DNA of 64,000 bases, from assembly GCA_020073445.1 (NCBI GenBank), contig JAIQFE010000014.1, positions 62,001 through 126,000 of the forward strand, written 5' to 3'. Source of the DNA: Terriglobia bacterium (lineage in GTDB: Bacteria > Acidobacteriota > Terriglobia > Bryobacterales > Bryobacteraceae). The notes under the pieces are model-generated. The model did no database searches, was not told the origin of the DNA, and saw only the letters and a list, made by a program, of their open reading frames with translations. The position numbers and the translations under genes were made by a program. Positions 18,968 through 26,327 of this stretch are shown in pieces. Positions within the stretch are counted from its first letter, which is position 1; the number at the start of each line of letters is the position of its first letter.

Positions 18968-20212
18968 CTATTCCAGTTTCAGGAGCCGCCGCCGCAGAAG
19001 ATCCAGAGCAGCTTGCGTGGCGAACCCGCGAATACGCGCCCGATCCCCCGGCATCGCGAATCGCAACGCATCCGGCGGACCATCGGGACCAGCAAAGCCC
19101 ACGAAAATCGTGCCCACCGGAGCACCCGTGCTCGACTCGGGACCCGCCTCGCCCGTGATGGATACGGCGAAAGTCGAACTCGTTCGCGATCGCGCGCCCT
19201 CGGCCATGGCGCGAGCGATTTCCTTGCTAACCGCGGTGTGCTCAGCGATCAGCGCGGCGTCTACGCCGAGAAGGTCAGCCTTCATGCGATCGGTGTAGGT
19301 CACGAATCCGCCAACGAAGTAATCCGAGCTTCCGGCGATGGATGTGATGCGCTCCCCCACCATGCCTCCGGTGCAGCTTTCGGCGACGCTGAGGGTCGCA
19401 CGACGTTCGCGCAGCAGAGTGCCGACGATCGCTTCCAGAGGATCGCCATTCCGGGAAAATAGATGCCTTCCAAGCAGTTCTTCAATGGGATCGCCGACCT
19501 CGGCCAGCAACCGCTCGGCGTCTTCCGCCGATCCGCATCGGGCGCGCAGGTGAATCTGGATGTCTCCCGGCGACGCCAGGATCGTCGTCGAGGGGTTGGT
19601 GTACTTCGTATAGACGGGCGCAATCAGAGCGTCCAGGTCGGATTCCGTAAATCCCGTAACCCGGTAGAATCGCGCTCGGATCACCTGAGCCGGCAGAAGT
19701 TTGGTCAACCTCGGAATGCACTCGTTGGCGAACAGCGGCTTCAGTTCGCCGGGCGGGCCCGGGAGCATGATCAGCACGCGGCCGTCGCTGGCGATCCATT
19801 GTCCGGGCGCCGTTCCATTGGCGTTCGGCAGCACCTCAGCGCCCGCGACCACGTACGCCTGCCGCTTATTGATCTCGGCCATCTTGCGCTGGCGCCGGCG
19901 GAATCGATCTTCGATGGTGTCGCAGATTTCCTGGCTGAACACCAGTTCCCGATGCAGCGCATCGGCCACCGACTGCCGCGTCACGTCGTCTTCCGTGGGA
20001 CCGAGGCCGCCGGTCAGGATCACGATTTCGGCGTGGCTCAGGGCGGATTGTACGGCATCCGTCAGCAGCGCGCGATCGTCGCCGACAATCAGCTTCCGTC
20101 GCACTTCGACGCCGAGCGCGTTCAATTGATCGGTGATGTACAGCGAATTGGTGTCGATGCGCTGCGAGGTCAGCATCTCCGACCCAACAGCGATGATCTC
20201 GGCGTCGGCCAT
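18968..20212 (-). CDS. cinA: CinA-type protein: competence/damage-inducible CinA with NMN deamidase domain
   Basis: The 414-residue protein combines two domains. The N-terminal MoCF/COG1058 domain (about 1-170) has EIIAVGSEMLTSQRIDTNS and LTGGLGPTEDDVTR. The C-terminal CinA domain (about 255-410) has the signature VAESCTGGMVGERITSIAGSSDYFVGGFVTYT. In other bacteria the C-terminal domain hydrolyses nicotinamide mononucleotide to nicotinate mononucleotide (NAD salvage), while the N-terminal domain is an ADP-ribose pyrophosphatase in some species. Its presence near nadA-nadC fits an NAD theme, but the genes are separated by unrelated ones. Confidence 0.92.
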   Translation of the reverse strand: MADAEIIAVGSEMLTSQRIDTNSLYITDQLNALGVEVRRKLIVGDDRALLTDAVQSALSHAEIVILTGGLGPTEDDVTRQSVADALHRELVFSQEICDTIEDRFRRRQRKMAEINKRQAYVVAGAEVLPNANGTAPGQWIASDGRVLIMLPGPPGELKPLFANECIPRLTKLLPAQVIRARFYRVTGFTESDLDALIAPVYTKYTNPSTTILASPGDIQIHLRARCGSAEDAERLLAEVGDPIEELLGRHLFSRNGDPLEAIVGTLLRERRATLSVAESCTGGMVGERITSIAGSSDYFVGGFVTYTDRMKADLLGVDAALIAEHTAVSKEIARAMAEGARSRTSSTFAVSITGEAGPESSTGAPVGTIFVGFAGPDGPPDALRFAMPGDRARIRGFATQAALDLLRRRLLKLE

Positions 20213-20230
20213 TAAGACTTAGGTGACACT

Positions 20231-21253
20231 TTATGGGACGGGCCAGCCCTCGATACGCGCGTCCACCTTGAAGAGCGAGTTATTGGTGGCCACGATCACC
20301 GACTTCGACGGCGAAAATGCCAGGCCGACGATGGCCGGTCCGGAAAGAAACAGTTCGGCATTTCGATCCGGGGAAATTCTCACGACGCCTCGACGCCCGC
20401 CGAGCGACGATGCCACGTACAGGTTTCCCTTCACGTCGAACGCCATACCCTGCGGACGCCCCAGCCCGCGATAAAACGTTTCGACGTGTCCGTCTTTGTC
20501 GATGCGGTGAACGGCGTCGAAACTCGAAGTGGTTGGGCCGGTGACGTACAGATAGCCGTCGGGGCCAAAGGCCAGATGATACGCGGCGATCGACGGTTCC
20601 AGCGTCGCGAACACGTAAATTTGCCTCTGCCGGCTGATCTTGAAAATCGTTCCGCTGCGGTCGCCGACAAAAAGATTGTCGTCGCGATCAAAGACGATTC
20701 CGGTGGCCACACCCATGCCCTCGACATAGGTCGATGTGTTGCCCGACGGCGAGACCTGATAGACCATGCCGTCATGGCGGCTGGAAACGTAGAGCGCTCC
20801 CTCCGCGTCGAGCGCGAGGCCGGTCGCGTTCATCATGTCGGTGACCAGCGGCTTGGCGGCGAAGCTCGTGTCGATCTTATAGATCGAGACCGCGGTTTTC
20901 TGCCCGGCCGATCCGCTGAACGTCGTGTAGATGTTCCCCAGCTTGTCGACCACCGGGTTCGAGACGGGATGCATCCCCTCCGCGATCTGGATGCCGATGT
21001 CGCACGTCCAGGCCGTATCTTCGTCTTTGCCGAGGACCAACTCGCCGCGCGAGACGCCTTCCGGAACGCGGACGATCACCAGCGAATCCGAGCCGATCAC
21101 GACGGGCGCGGACAGCTCGCCGAAGCGTGCGATGGGCCGCTCGGCACCCGCTAAGCCTTTACCTCGGATGCGAAACTCGCCGCCGGGGATGGCCGCAGGC
21201 GGGGAAACGTCTGAAATCTGCGGTCGGGATTCGGAATTCTTACGAAGGGCCAT
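20231..21253 (-). CDS. TIG/NHL-repeat beta-propeller protein
   Basis: The ATG at 21253 gives 340 residues. A longer in-frame start is rejected because it would lie wholly inside pgpA. The first part (about 12-75) looks like an IPT/TIG immunoglobulin-like domain (ISDVSPPAAIPGGEFRIRG, with GELVLGKDEDTAW). The remainder is a beta-propeller of NHL/SMP-30-like blades, seen as repeated units of the form G-L-A-x-D-x-x-G-x-L-Y-V (ATGLALDAEGALYVSS, ATGIVFDRDDNLFVGD, GMAFDVKGNLYVAS). There is no clear signal peptide. It is 9 nt downstream of pgpA. A binding or lactonase role is possible, but no metal ligands can be assigned. Confidence 0.75.
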   Translation of the reverse strand: MALRKNSESRPQISDVSPPAAIPGGEFRIRGKGLAGAERPIARFGELSAPVVIGSDSLVIVRVPEGVSRGELVLGKDEDTAWTCDIGIQIAEGMHPVSNPVVDKLGNIYTTFSGSAGQKTAVSIYKIDTSFAAKPLVTDMMNATGLALDAEGALYVSSRHDGMVYQVSPSGNTSTYVEGMGVATGIVFDRDDNLFVGDRSGTIFKISRQRQIYVFATLEPSIAAYHLAFGPDGYLYVTGPTTSSFDAVHRIDKDGHVETFYRGLGRPQGMAFDVKGNLYVASSLGGRRGVVRISPDRNAELFLSGPAIVGLAFSPSKSVIVATNNSLFKVDARIEGWPVP

Positions 21254-21263
21254 AAAAGAACAG

Positions 21264-21728
21264 CTAATACAGATTGAACCACCCACCGGTGAACAACACA
21301 AGTGCAGCGTAAATTCCGGCCATCGCGTCGTCGAGCACAATGCCCGTACCGCCCGGAATTCGTTCGAGTTGCCGCACCGGGGGCGGCTTCCAGATATCGA
21401 ACAGCCGGAACAAGGCGAAGGCGGCGATCCAGCTCTTCGCGTTGAGCGTAGAGGCTCCCGCGAACGTGATCCACTGGCCGACAACCTCGTCGATGACCAC
21501 AACTTGTGGATCCTTACTGCCGGTGTCTTTGGCCATCCGCCCAGCAGCCCAGACCGCCGGAGCGATCAGCAGGACGCCGAGAAGCGCCAACCACAGGGCA
21601 GAAACCCCGGTGTACTCGTGCAGGACCCAGGCGATAGTGAGCGCGCCCAGCGATCCCGCGGTACCAGGCCCTTTCGGAACATACCCAAGATAAAACCAAG
21701 TGCCCAGAACGCGCGCGAGGGCGCTCAT
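21264..21728 (-). CDS. pgpA: Phosphatidylglycerophosphatase A
   Basis: PgpA dephosphorylates phosphatidylglycerol phosphate to phosphatidylglycerol. The 154-residue membrane protein has the conserved GYVPKGPGTAGSLGAL near residue 15 and the catalytic motif VVIDEVVGQWIT (acidic residues for Mg2+), then the C-terminal LDDAMAGIYAAL membrane block. About three to four membrane helices are visible. Its ATG at 21728 overlaps the TGA of yacG (ATGA), so translation is coupled. Confidence 0.94.
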   Translation of the reverse strand: MSALARVLGTWFYLGYVPKGPGTAGSLGALTIAWVLHEYTGVSALWLALLGVLLIAPAVWAAGRMAKDTGSKDPQVVVIDEVVGQWITFAGASTLNAKSWIAAFALFRLFDIWKPPPVRQLERIPGGTGIVLDDAMAGIYAALVLFTGGWFNLY

Positions 21729-21904
21729 TCGCTGTCGTCTTCCTCAAGGGGAATCTCTTCGAGGGTCTGCGGATCCACCGGGGTCGAGATCGTGTATTTC
21801 TCCGACGCCCAGTTGCCTAGATCGATGATCCGGCAGCGGTCGCTACAGAAGGGAATGAATTCGCCGTCAGATGGAACTTCTTTCCGGCAGATCGGACACC
21901 GCAT
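21725..21904 (-). CDS. yacG: DNA gyrase inhibitor YacG (zinc-finger protein)
   Basis: This is a 59-residue gene between rimO and pgpA. The translation begins MRCPICRKEVP and continues to PFCSDRCRIIDLGNWASEKY, with Cys3, Cys6, Cys20 and Cys24 as the zinc ligands. This is the YacG layout; YacG binds GyrB and inhibits gyrase in E. coli. The acidic tail (EEIPLEEDDSE) is also typical. It overlaps the pgpA start by ATGA and follows rimO by 19 nt, so it is part of the minus-strand run. Confidence 0.93.
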   Translation of the reverse strand: MRCPICRKEVPSDGEFIPFCSDRCRIIDLGNWASEKYTISTPVDPQTLEEIPLEEDDSE

Positions 21905-21923
21905 GTCTTTACTAAATATAAAT

Positions 21924-23309
21924 CTATCTAATCATTACCAATGCAGGCTTTGCAGTAGTGCCGGCCTGCAGGCCGGCCGTACCTATCAGCTCGCCGGTCA
22001 GATCGTAATCGTGCGCCTTCGTGATCCGCATGCGCCGGAATTCGCCTGCGCGCAGCGGCGCTTCGCCCGGGTCCGAAATGTAGCAGACGCCGTCGATATC
22101 GGGAGCCTGAGTCGACATTCGCGCCTGCCAGACGAGTTCGGAATCGGCCGAGGGCCCCTCGATCAGCACGTCCATCTCACGTCCTACCAGAGTCCGATTG
22201 CGCGCGCGGGAAATCTTGCGCTGGATCGCCATCAGTTTGCGCTTGCGATTCTGAATCGTGCGGCCGTCCACTTTGGCGTCCAGCGCGAAACTCTCGCTGG
22301 TGTCTTCGTCGGAGTAGGAGAACGCTCCCATCCGATCGAACTGCGCCGCTTCGACAAACTGGCACAGCTCGTTAAAATCCGCCTCGGTCTCGCCGGGGAA
22401 ACCGACGATCATGCTGGTGCGAATCGCCACGCCGGGAATCGTCCGCCGGATCTTTTCGAGGAGCTTGAGGAAAATATCGCCGCTTGCCCCGCGCTTCATT
22501 CGTTTCAGCACCGCGGCGCTGGCATGCTGCAGGGGCATGTCGATGTATTTGACCAGCGGCCCATGCTCGGCGATGGTATCGAGCAGCTTCTGCGTCACCT
22601 TGTTCGGATAGCAGTACAGGAAGCGGACCCACTTGGCATGTTCGGTCTCGATTTGCGCCAGCCGCGCCAACAATAGCGACAAACCGTCTTTCAGGCCCAG
22701 ATCCTCGCCGTAACACGTAGTGTCCTGCCCGATCAGGTTGATCTCGCGGACGCCTTGGGAGAAAAGCCGGGTCGCCTCGGAAATCACGCTCTCGAAACGG
22801 CGGCTTCTAAACGCCCCGCGATACTGCGGGATCACGCAGAACGTGCAGGGATGATCGCATCCCTCGGCGATCTTGATGTAGGCGAAATGCCGAGGCGTCG
22901 ACAGTACGCGCGGCGTCGCATCGTGATACAGGTACGGCTCGAAAGGATTCCGCTCGGCGGGTTCCACGCCCTCGCACAGGCTGGTGATCTGCTCCAGCTC
23001 ATTGGTGCCGATCACGGCGTCCACTTCGGGCATGTTCTTCTGGATATCGCCGCGATAGCGTTCCACCAGGCATCCGGCGACGATCAGCTTCCGCGCGTGG
23101 CCAGTCTTCTTGTACTCCGCCATCTCCAGGATGGTGTCGACGGATTCCTGCTTGGCCGGATCGATAAAGCTGCACGTATTGACCACGATCACGTCGGCAT
23201 CGGAAGGATGCGGCGTGAGCTCGTGACCCTTCGCGGTGAGCTGGCCCATCATCACCTCGGTATCGACAAGGTTCTTCGGGCATCCGAGGCTGACGAATCC
23301 AATTTTCAA
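21924..23309 (-). CDS. rimO: Ribosomal protein S12 methylthiotransferase
   Basis: RimO adds a methylthio group to the beta-carbon of the conserved aspartate of ribosomal protein S12, using two [4Fe-4S] clusters. The 461-residue protein has the N-terminal UPF0004 domain with Cys10, Cys46 and Cys80, then the radical-SAM motif Cys151-x3-Cys155-x2-Cys158 in EGCDHPCTFC. A C-terminal TRAM domain lies at about 375-440. The opening MKIGFVSLGCPKNLVDTE is diagnostic and separates it from MiaB. The last 15 or so residues (TAGLQAGTTAKP) are encoded through an 18-bp GC palindrome and look like an added tail. Confidence 0.96.
   Translation of the reverse strand: MKIGFVSLGCPKNLVDTEVMMGQLTAKGHELTPHPSDADVIVVNTCSFIDPAKQESVDTILEMAEYKKTGHARKLIVAGCLVERYRGDIQKNMPEVDAVIGTNELEQITSLCEGVEPAERNPFEPYLYHDATPRVLSTPRHFAYIKIAEGCDHPCTFCVIPQYRGAFRSRRFESVISEATRLFSQGVREINLIGQDTTCYGEDLGLKDGLSLLLARLAQIETEHAKWVRFLYCYPNKVTQKLLDTIAEHGPLVKYIDMPLQHASAAVLKRMKRGASGDIFLKLLEKIRRTIPGVAIRTSMIVGFPGETEADFNELCQFVEAAQFDRMGAFSYSDEDTSESFALDAKVDGRTIQNRKRKLMAIQRKISRARNRTLVGREMDVLIEGPSADSELVWQARMSTQAPDIDGVCYISDPGEAPLRAGEFRRMRITKAHDYDLTGELIGTAGLQAGTTAKPALVMIR
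21960..21977. repeat. 18-bp perfect palindrome inside the rimO 3' end
   Basis: GCCGGCCTGCAGGCCGGC is fully self-complementary and sits in the last codons of rimO, encoding the AGLQAG tail. It may act as a transcript hairpin or be a fragment of a dispersed palindromic element that entered the gene end. I found no second copy in this window. Confidence 0.6.
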
Positions 23310-23321
23310 AGGAGGAGTTTC

Positions 23322-23798
23322 CTAAATATGACAGTGCGTCTGGCCGCGCTTTTCCAGATATTGCTGATGATACTCTTCCGCGCGCCAGAACTCGCTGGCC
23401 GGGACGATCTGGGTCACAATCGGCTTGGGAAATTTCGCCTGCGCGGCTTCGCGTGATGCGCGGGCTTCCACCAGCTGCTCGGGCGAATAGTAAAAAATAG
23501 CCGAGCGGTACTGCGCGCCCACATCGGGACCCTGCCGGTTAAGCGTGGTCGGGTTGTGATTGGACCAAAACACTTCGAGCAAGTCGTGATAGCTGATCAC
23601 CTGCGGATCGAACGTCACTTCGACCACTTCCGCGTGGCCGGTGCGGTCGGTGCAGACATCTTCGTACGTCGGATTCTTCGTGGTCCCGCCCATGTAGCCG
23701 ACCTGGGTCGACTTCACTCCCGCCAGACGGCGAAACGCGGCTTCCACGCCCCAAAAGCAGCCTGCGCCGAAGCTGGCCTTGCTGAGCTGCGTTTCCAT
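23322..23798 (-). CDS. msrA: Peptide-methionine (S)-S-oxide reductase
   Basis: MsrA repairs the S-epimer of methionine sulfoxide in proteins. The 158-residue protein has the nucleophile Cys14 in GAGCFWGVE, plus YMGGTTKNPTYEDVC, the TGHAEVVEV strand, and FWSNHNPTTLNRQGPDVGAQYRSAI, all characteristic. It ends QTHCHI, with a cysteine that may act in recycling. It is 12 nt upstream of rimO, so the two may be co-transcribed. It diverges from the DUF192 gene. Confidence 0.96.
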   Translation of the reverse strand: METQLSKASFGAGCFWGVEAAFRRLAGVKSTQVGYMGGTTKNPTYEDVCTDRTGHAEVVEVTFDPQVISYHDLLEVFWSNHNPTTLNRQGPDVGAQYRSAIFYYSPEQLVEARASREAAQAKFPKPIVTQIVPASEFWRAEEYHQQYLEKRGQTHCHI

Positions 23799-23864
23799 AC
23801 CTTGATTGTACCGCCCCGGCTTGCCGGAACTTGCCGGAACAAGAAAAGACGGTTAGGCTGGGTT

Positions 23865-24221
23865 TTGCCTAAGCTTCGTGTAACCAACCAGACTCGCGGG
23901 CGCATTCTGGCCGATCGGGCCGATATCGCCGACACCGGCCCCAAGCGGCGTACCGGCTTGCTGAAGCACACCGCCCTGGCTCCAGGCGAGGGTTTGTGGA
24001 TCGTCCCTTGCGAAGGCGTCCACACGTTCGCGATGAAGTTTCCCATTGACGTCGTGTTCCTGAACCGGAAGCGCAAGATCCTGAAGATCCGGCCCAATAT
24101 GGTTCGCAGCCGGATCGCCCTCAGCCTGCTGGCGCATTCGGTGCTGGAGCTGCCCGCCGGAACGCTGGAACAGACCGGCACCGTGCGCGGCGATCAGTTG
24201 GAATTGGAGAAATACGGATAG
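23865..24221 (+). CDS. DUF192 family protein
   Basis: With a TTG start at 23865 the product is 118 residues (LRVTNQTRGRILADRADIADT onward). The in-frame sequence upstream lies antisense within msrA and has no family features. The signature elements are GLWIVPCEGVHTFAMKFPIDVVFLN and the acidic/aromatic C-terminal GTLEQTGTVRGDQLEL, which define DUF192 (PF02643). Structures show a small beta-barrel, but the function is unknown. No signal peptide is present in this form. The start is the only weak point. Confidence 0.78.
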   Translation: MPKLRVTNQTRGRILADRADIADTGPKRRTGLLKHTALAPGEGLWIVPCEGVHTFAMKFPIDVVFLNRKRKILKIRPNMVRSRIALSLLAHSVLELPAGTLEQTGTVRGDQLELEKYG

Positions 24222-24232
24222 AATGGCAGGGC

Positions 24233-25012
24233 ATGAAGTTCGCCCGTATTTTGGTTCTAGCGACCGCTGCTTTGACGGTCCTGCCGGCACAGTGGATCAA
24301 CCATCCGAATCCCGCCACGCCGCGGACTCCCGACGGTAAGCCTAACCTGACGGCGCCGGCCCCACGCAAGGATGGCAAACCCGACCTTGCGGGCATTTGG
24401 CGCATAGCGCGCCCGCAGACCATTCCGCCCGCCGAAGCATCCTACGCCAGCCTGCAATTCTGGATGGCTCCGGGGGAATCGATCTCCATGCAGCCGTGGG
24501 CCGAAGCGTTATTCAAGCAGCGCTATGCGACATTCGGCGCGGGCCGACCCTCGGAGCGCTGCCTGCCGCATGGAATTCCCGATGCCATGATCGTAGGCAA
24601 TTTCAAGATCGTGCAGGATCCGGGGCTCTTTCTCATTCTTTACGAGGAGTTCGCGCGATTCCGCCAGATTTTCACCGACGGCCGCGCTTACCCGCCGGAC
24701 ATGAGTCCGGCATGGTTCGGCTACTCGATCGGGCGTTGGGATGGAGATGCCCTGGTGGTCGATTCCAAAGGTTTCAACGACCTCACTTGGCTCGACGATG
24801 CCGGCCATCCGCATAGCGAGGCGTTGCACACGGTCGAGCGCTTCCGCCGCCGGGATTTCGGGCACATGGAAATCCAGCTGACCATTGACGATCCCAAGGC
24901 ATACACCAAGCCCTGGACACTGACGATGCAATTCCAAATCATGCCGGATACGGAACTGATCGAAGACGTCTGCGAGAACGAAAAAGACGCGCAACACGCG
25001 ATCCTGAAATAG
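24233..25012 (+). CDS. Secreted protein of an acidobacterial expanded family (paralogue 1)
   Basis: The 259-residue protein has a clear signal peptide (MKFARILVLATAALTVLPAQ). The mature part begins with repeated GKPNL/GKPDLAGIWR phrases, then GRAYPPDMSPAWFGYSIGRWDGDALVVDSKGFNDLTWLDDAGHPHSEALHTVERF, and ends IEDVCENEKDAQH. The same framework recurs in the gene at 35066-35752 (SIGWYEGDTLVVDSIGFNE, YTKPFTN, Cys-x-Glu-Asn end). Similar genes are numerous in acidobacterial genomes. No enzymatic motif can be named, and one conserved Cys remains near each C-terminus. It is followed after 13 nt by the Sel1-repeat gene. Confidence 0.75.
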   Translation: MKFARILVLATAALTVLPAQWINHPNPATPRTPDGKPNLTAPAPRKDGKPDLAGIWRIARPQTIPPAEASYASLQFWMAPGESISMQPWAEALFKQRYATFGAGRPSERCLPHGIPDAMIVGNFKIVQDPGLFLILYEEFARFRQIFTDGRAYPPDMSPAWFGYSIGRWDGDALVVDSKGFNDLTWLDDAGHPHSEALHTVERFRRRDFGHMEIQLTIDDPKAYTKPWTLTMQFQIMPDTELIEDVCENEKDAQHAILK

Positions 25013-25025
25013 GCTCCAGAGTACA

Positions 25026-26282
25026 ATGGGGCTGATGAGAACCTGCGCGATTCTGGTACTTATGCTGGCGAGCTTTGCGGCCGCGCAGTCGCAGCCTCTT
25101 CAGGATGTGCAAGCTGCGATCAACCGCAAGGATTACGCCACGGCCTTACGCATCGTCCAGCCGGCGGCCCAGGGTGGCGATCCGTCGGCGCAGGCGATGT
25201 TGGGCAGCATGTACGCCCTGGGTTATGGAGTGAAGCAAAGCTACTCCGAAGCGGTGAACTGGTTTCGCAAGTCGGCTGCACAAGGATTTCCGGATGGGCA
25301 GTACCAGCTCGGCACGGCGTACCTGCTGGGCCAGGGAGCGGCGCAGAACAACACGGAAGCGCTGAACTGGCTGCGTAAGGCAGCGGACAAGGGGCATCCC
25401 GATGCGCAGTCGAATCTGGGCATGATGTATGCGCAAGGCCTCGGCGTGAAGCGAAGTCAGACCGACGCGGTGAACTGGTTTCGCAAGGCTGCCGAACAAG
25501 GGCAGTCCGTGGCCCAGAGCAATCTCGGCCTCGCGTATCTGAGCGGTCAGGGCGTGAACCGGGATTACACGGAAGCGCTGAACTGGCTGCGCAAGGCCGC
25601 CGATCAAAACGACGCGCAAGCGCAAGCCAATCTCGCGTCGATGTACGCCCGAGGCGAGGGCGTTAAGAAGGATCCGTCTCAGGCGGTAGTGCTGTATCGC
25701 AAAGCAGCCGACCAGGGCGTCGCCGGAGCGCAATACAGTTTGGGCATCGCCTACACAAATGGGGTCGGCGTGGCGAAAAATGAGGCGGAGGGCATCCGCT
25801 GGTTCCGCAAAGCCGCGGACCAAGGCGTGCCGGAAGCACAGGCCAGCCTTGGGATGGCCTACGCGATCGGTATGGGCGTCGCCAAGGATCCGGCCGAGTC
25901 AGTCAAATGGTCCAGCAAGGCCGCGCAGCACGGAATTTCGCAGGGACAAGAGAGCCTTCGGGCCTTGGCCGAGGAAGGTTACGCGCCCGCGCAAAACGAG
26001 CTCGGACTCACGTACGAAAAAGGCTGGGGAAGTCTCAAGATCGACGCGGAAGCCGTGAACTGGTATCGCCGCGCCGCCGAGCAGAAGTTCGCTGCCGCGC
26101 AGTTCAACTTAGGACGGATGTACGCGGCCGGTAAGGGGACCCGGCAAAGCGACACCGAAGCCTACAAATGGTTCGCGCTGGCCGCCGCACAAGGCAATCA
26201 GGACGCGCGCAAGCAATTGGCCGAGGTCGCCAAGCGCTTGACCGCTGAACAGATCGCAGAAGCCAAACAAGCGTCACACTGA
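25026..26282 (+). CDS. Secreted Sel1-like repeat protein
   Basis: This 418-residue protein has an N-terminal signal peptide (MGLMRTCAILVLMLASFAAAQ). About ten consecutive Sel1/TPR-like repeats of about 36 residues follow, each of the form A-x-x-x-L-G-x-x-Y-x-x-G-x-G-V-x-x-x-x-x-x-A-x-x-W-F-R-K-A-A-x-Q-G. They form an alpha-solenoid for protein-protein contact in the periplasm. The first unit (residues 24-60) and the repeat near 300 are less regular. The C-terminal tail (AEVAKRLTAEQIAEAKQ) is helical. Sel1 proteins often scaffold envelope complexes; the partner here is unknown. Met4 (25035) is a possible alternative start. Confidence 0.88.
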   Translation: MGLMRTCAILVLMLASFAAAQSQPLQDVQAAINRKDYATALRIVQPAAQGGDPSAQAMLGSMYALGYGVKQSYSEAVNWFRKSAAQGFPDGQYQLGTAYLLGQGAAQNNTEALNWLRKAADKGHPDAQSNLGMMYAQGLGVKRSQTDAVNWFRKAAEQGQSVAQSNLGLAYLSGQGVNRDYTEALNWLRKAADQNDAQAQANLASMYARGEGVKKDPSQAVVLYRKAADQGVAGAQYSLGIAYTNGVGVAKNEAEGIRWFRKAADQGVPEAQASLGMAYAIGMGVAKDPAESVKWSSKAAQHGISQGQESLRALAEEGYAPAQNELGLTYEKGWGSLKIDAEAVNWYRRAAEQKFAAAQFNLGRMYAAGKGTRQSDTEAYKWFALAAAQGNQDARKQLAEVAKRLTAEQIAEAKQASH

Positions 26283-26327
26283 CGGATCGGATCGGTTGCG
26301 CCGGCAAGCGTACCAGGGTCCAGACTC

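Noticed and set aside
20931-22676. 581-codon plus-strand frame opposite pgpA, yacG and rimO
   Set aside because: It spans three minus-strand genes with diagnostic motifs. Its translation is low-complexity and Arg-rich.
23821-23840. Tandem 10-bp repeat TTGCCGGAAC x2 before the DUF192 gene
   Set aside because: Two copies of a GC-rich decamer in a short divergent gap are not enough to call an operator; no inverted symmetry is present.
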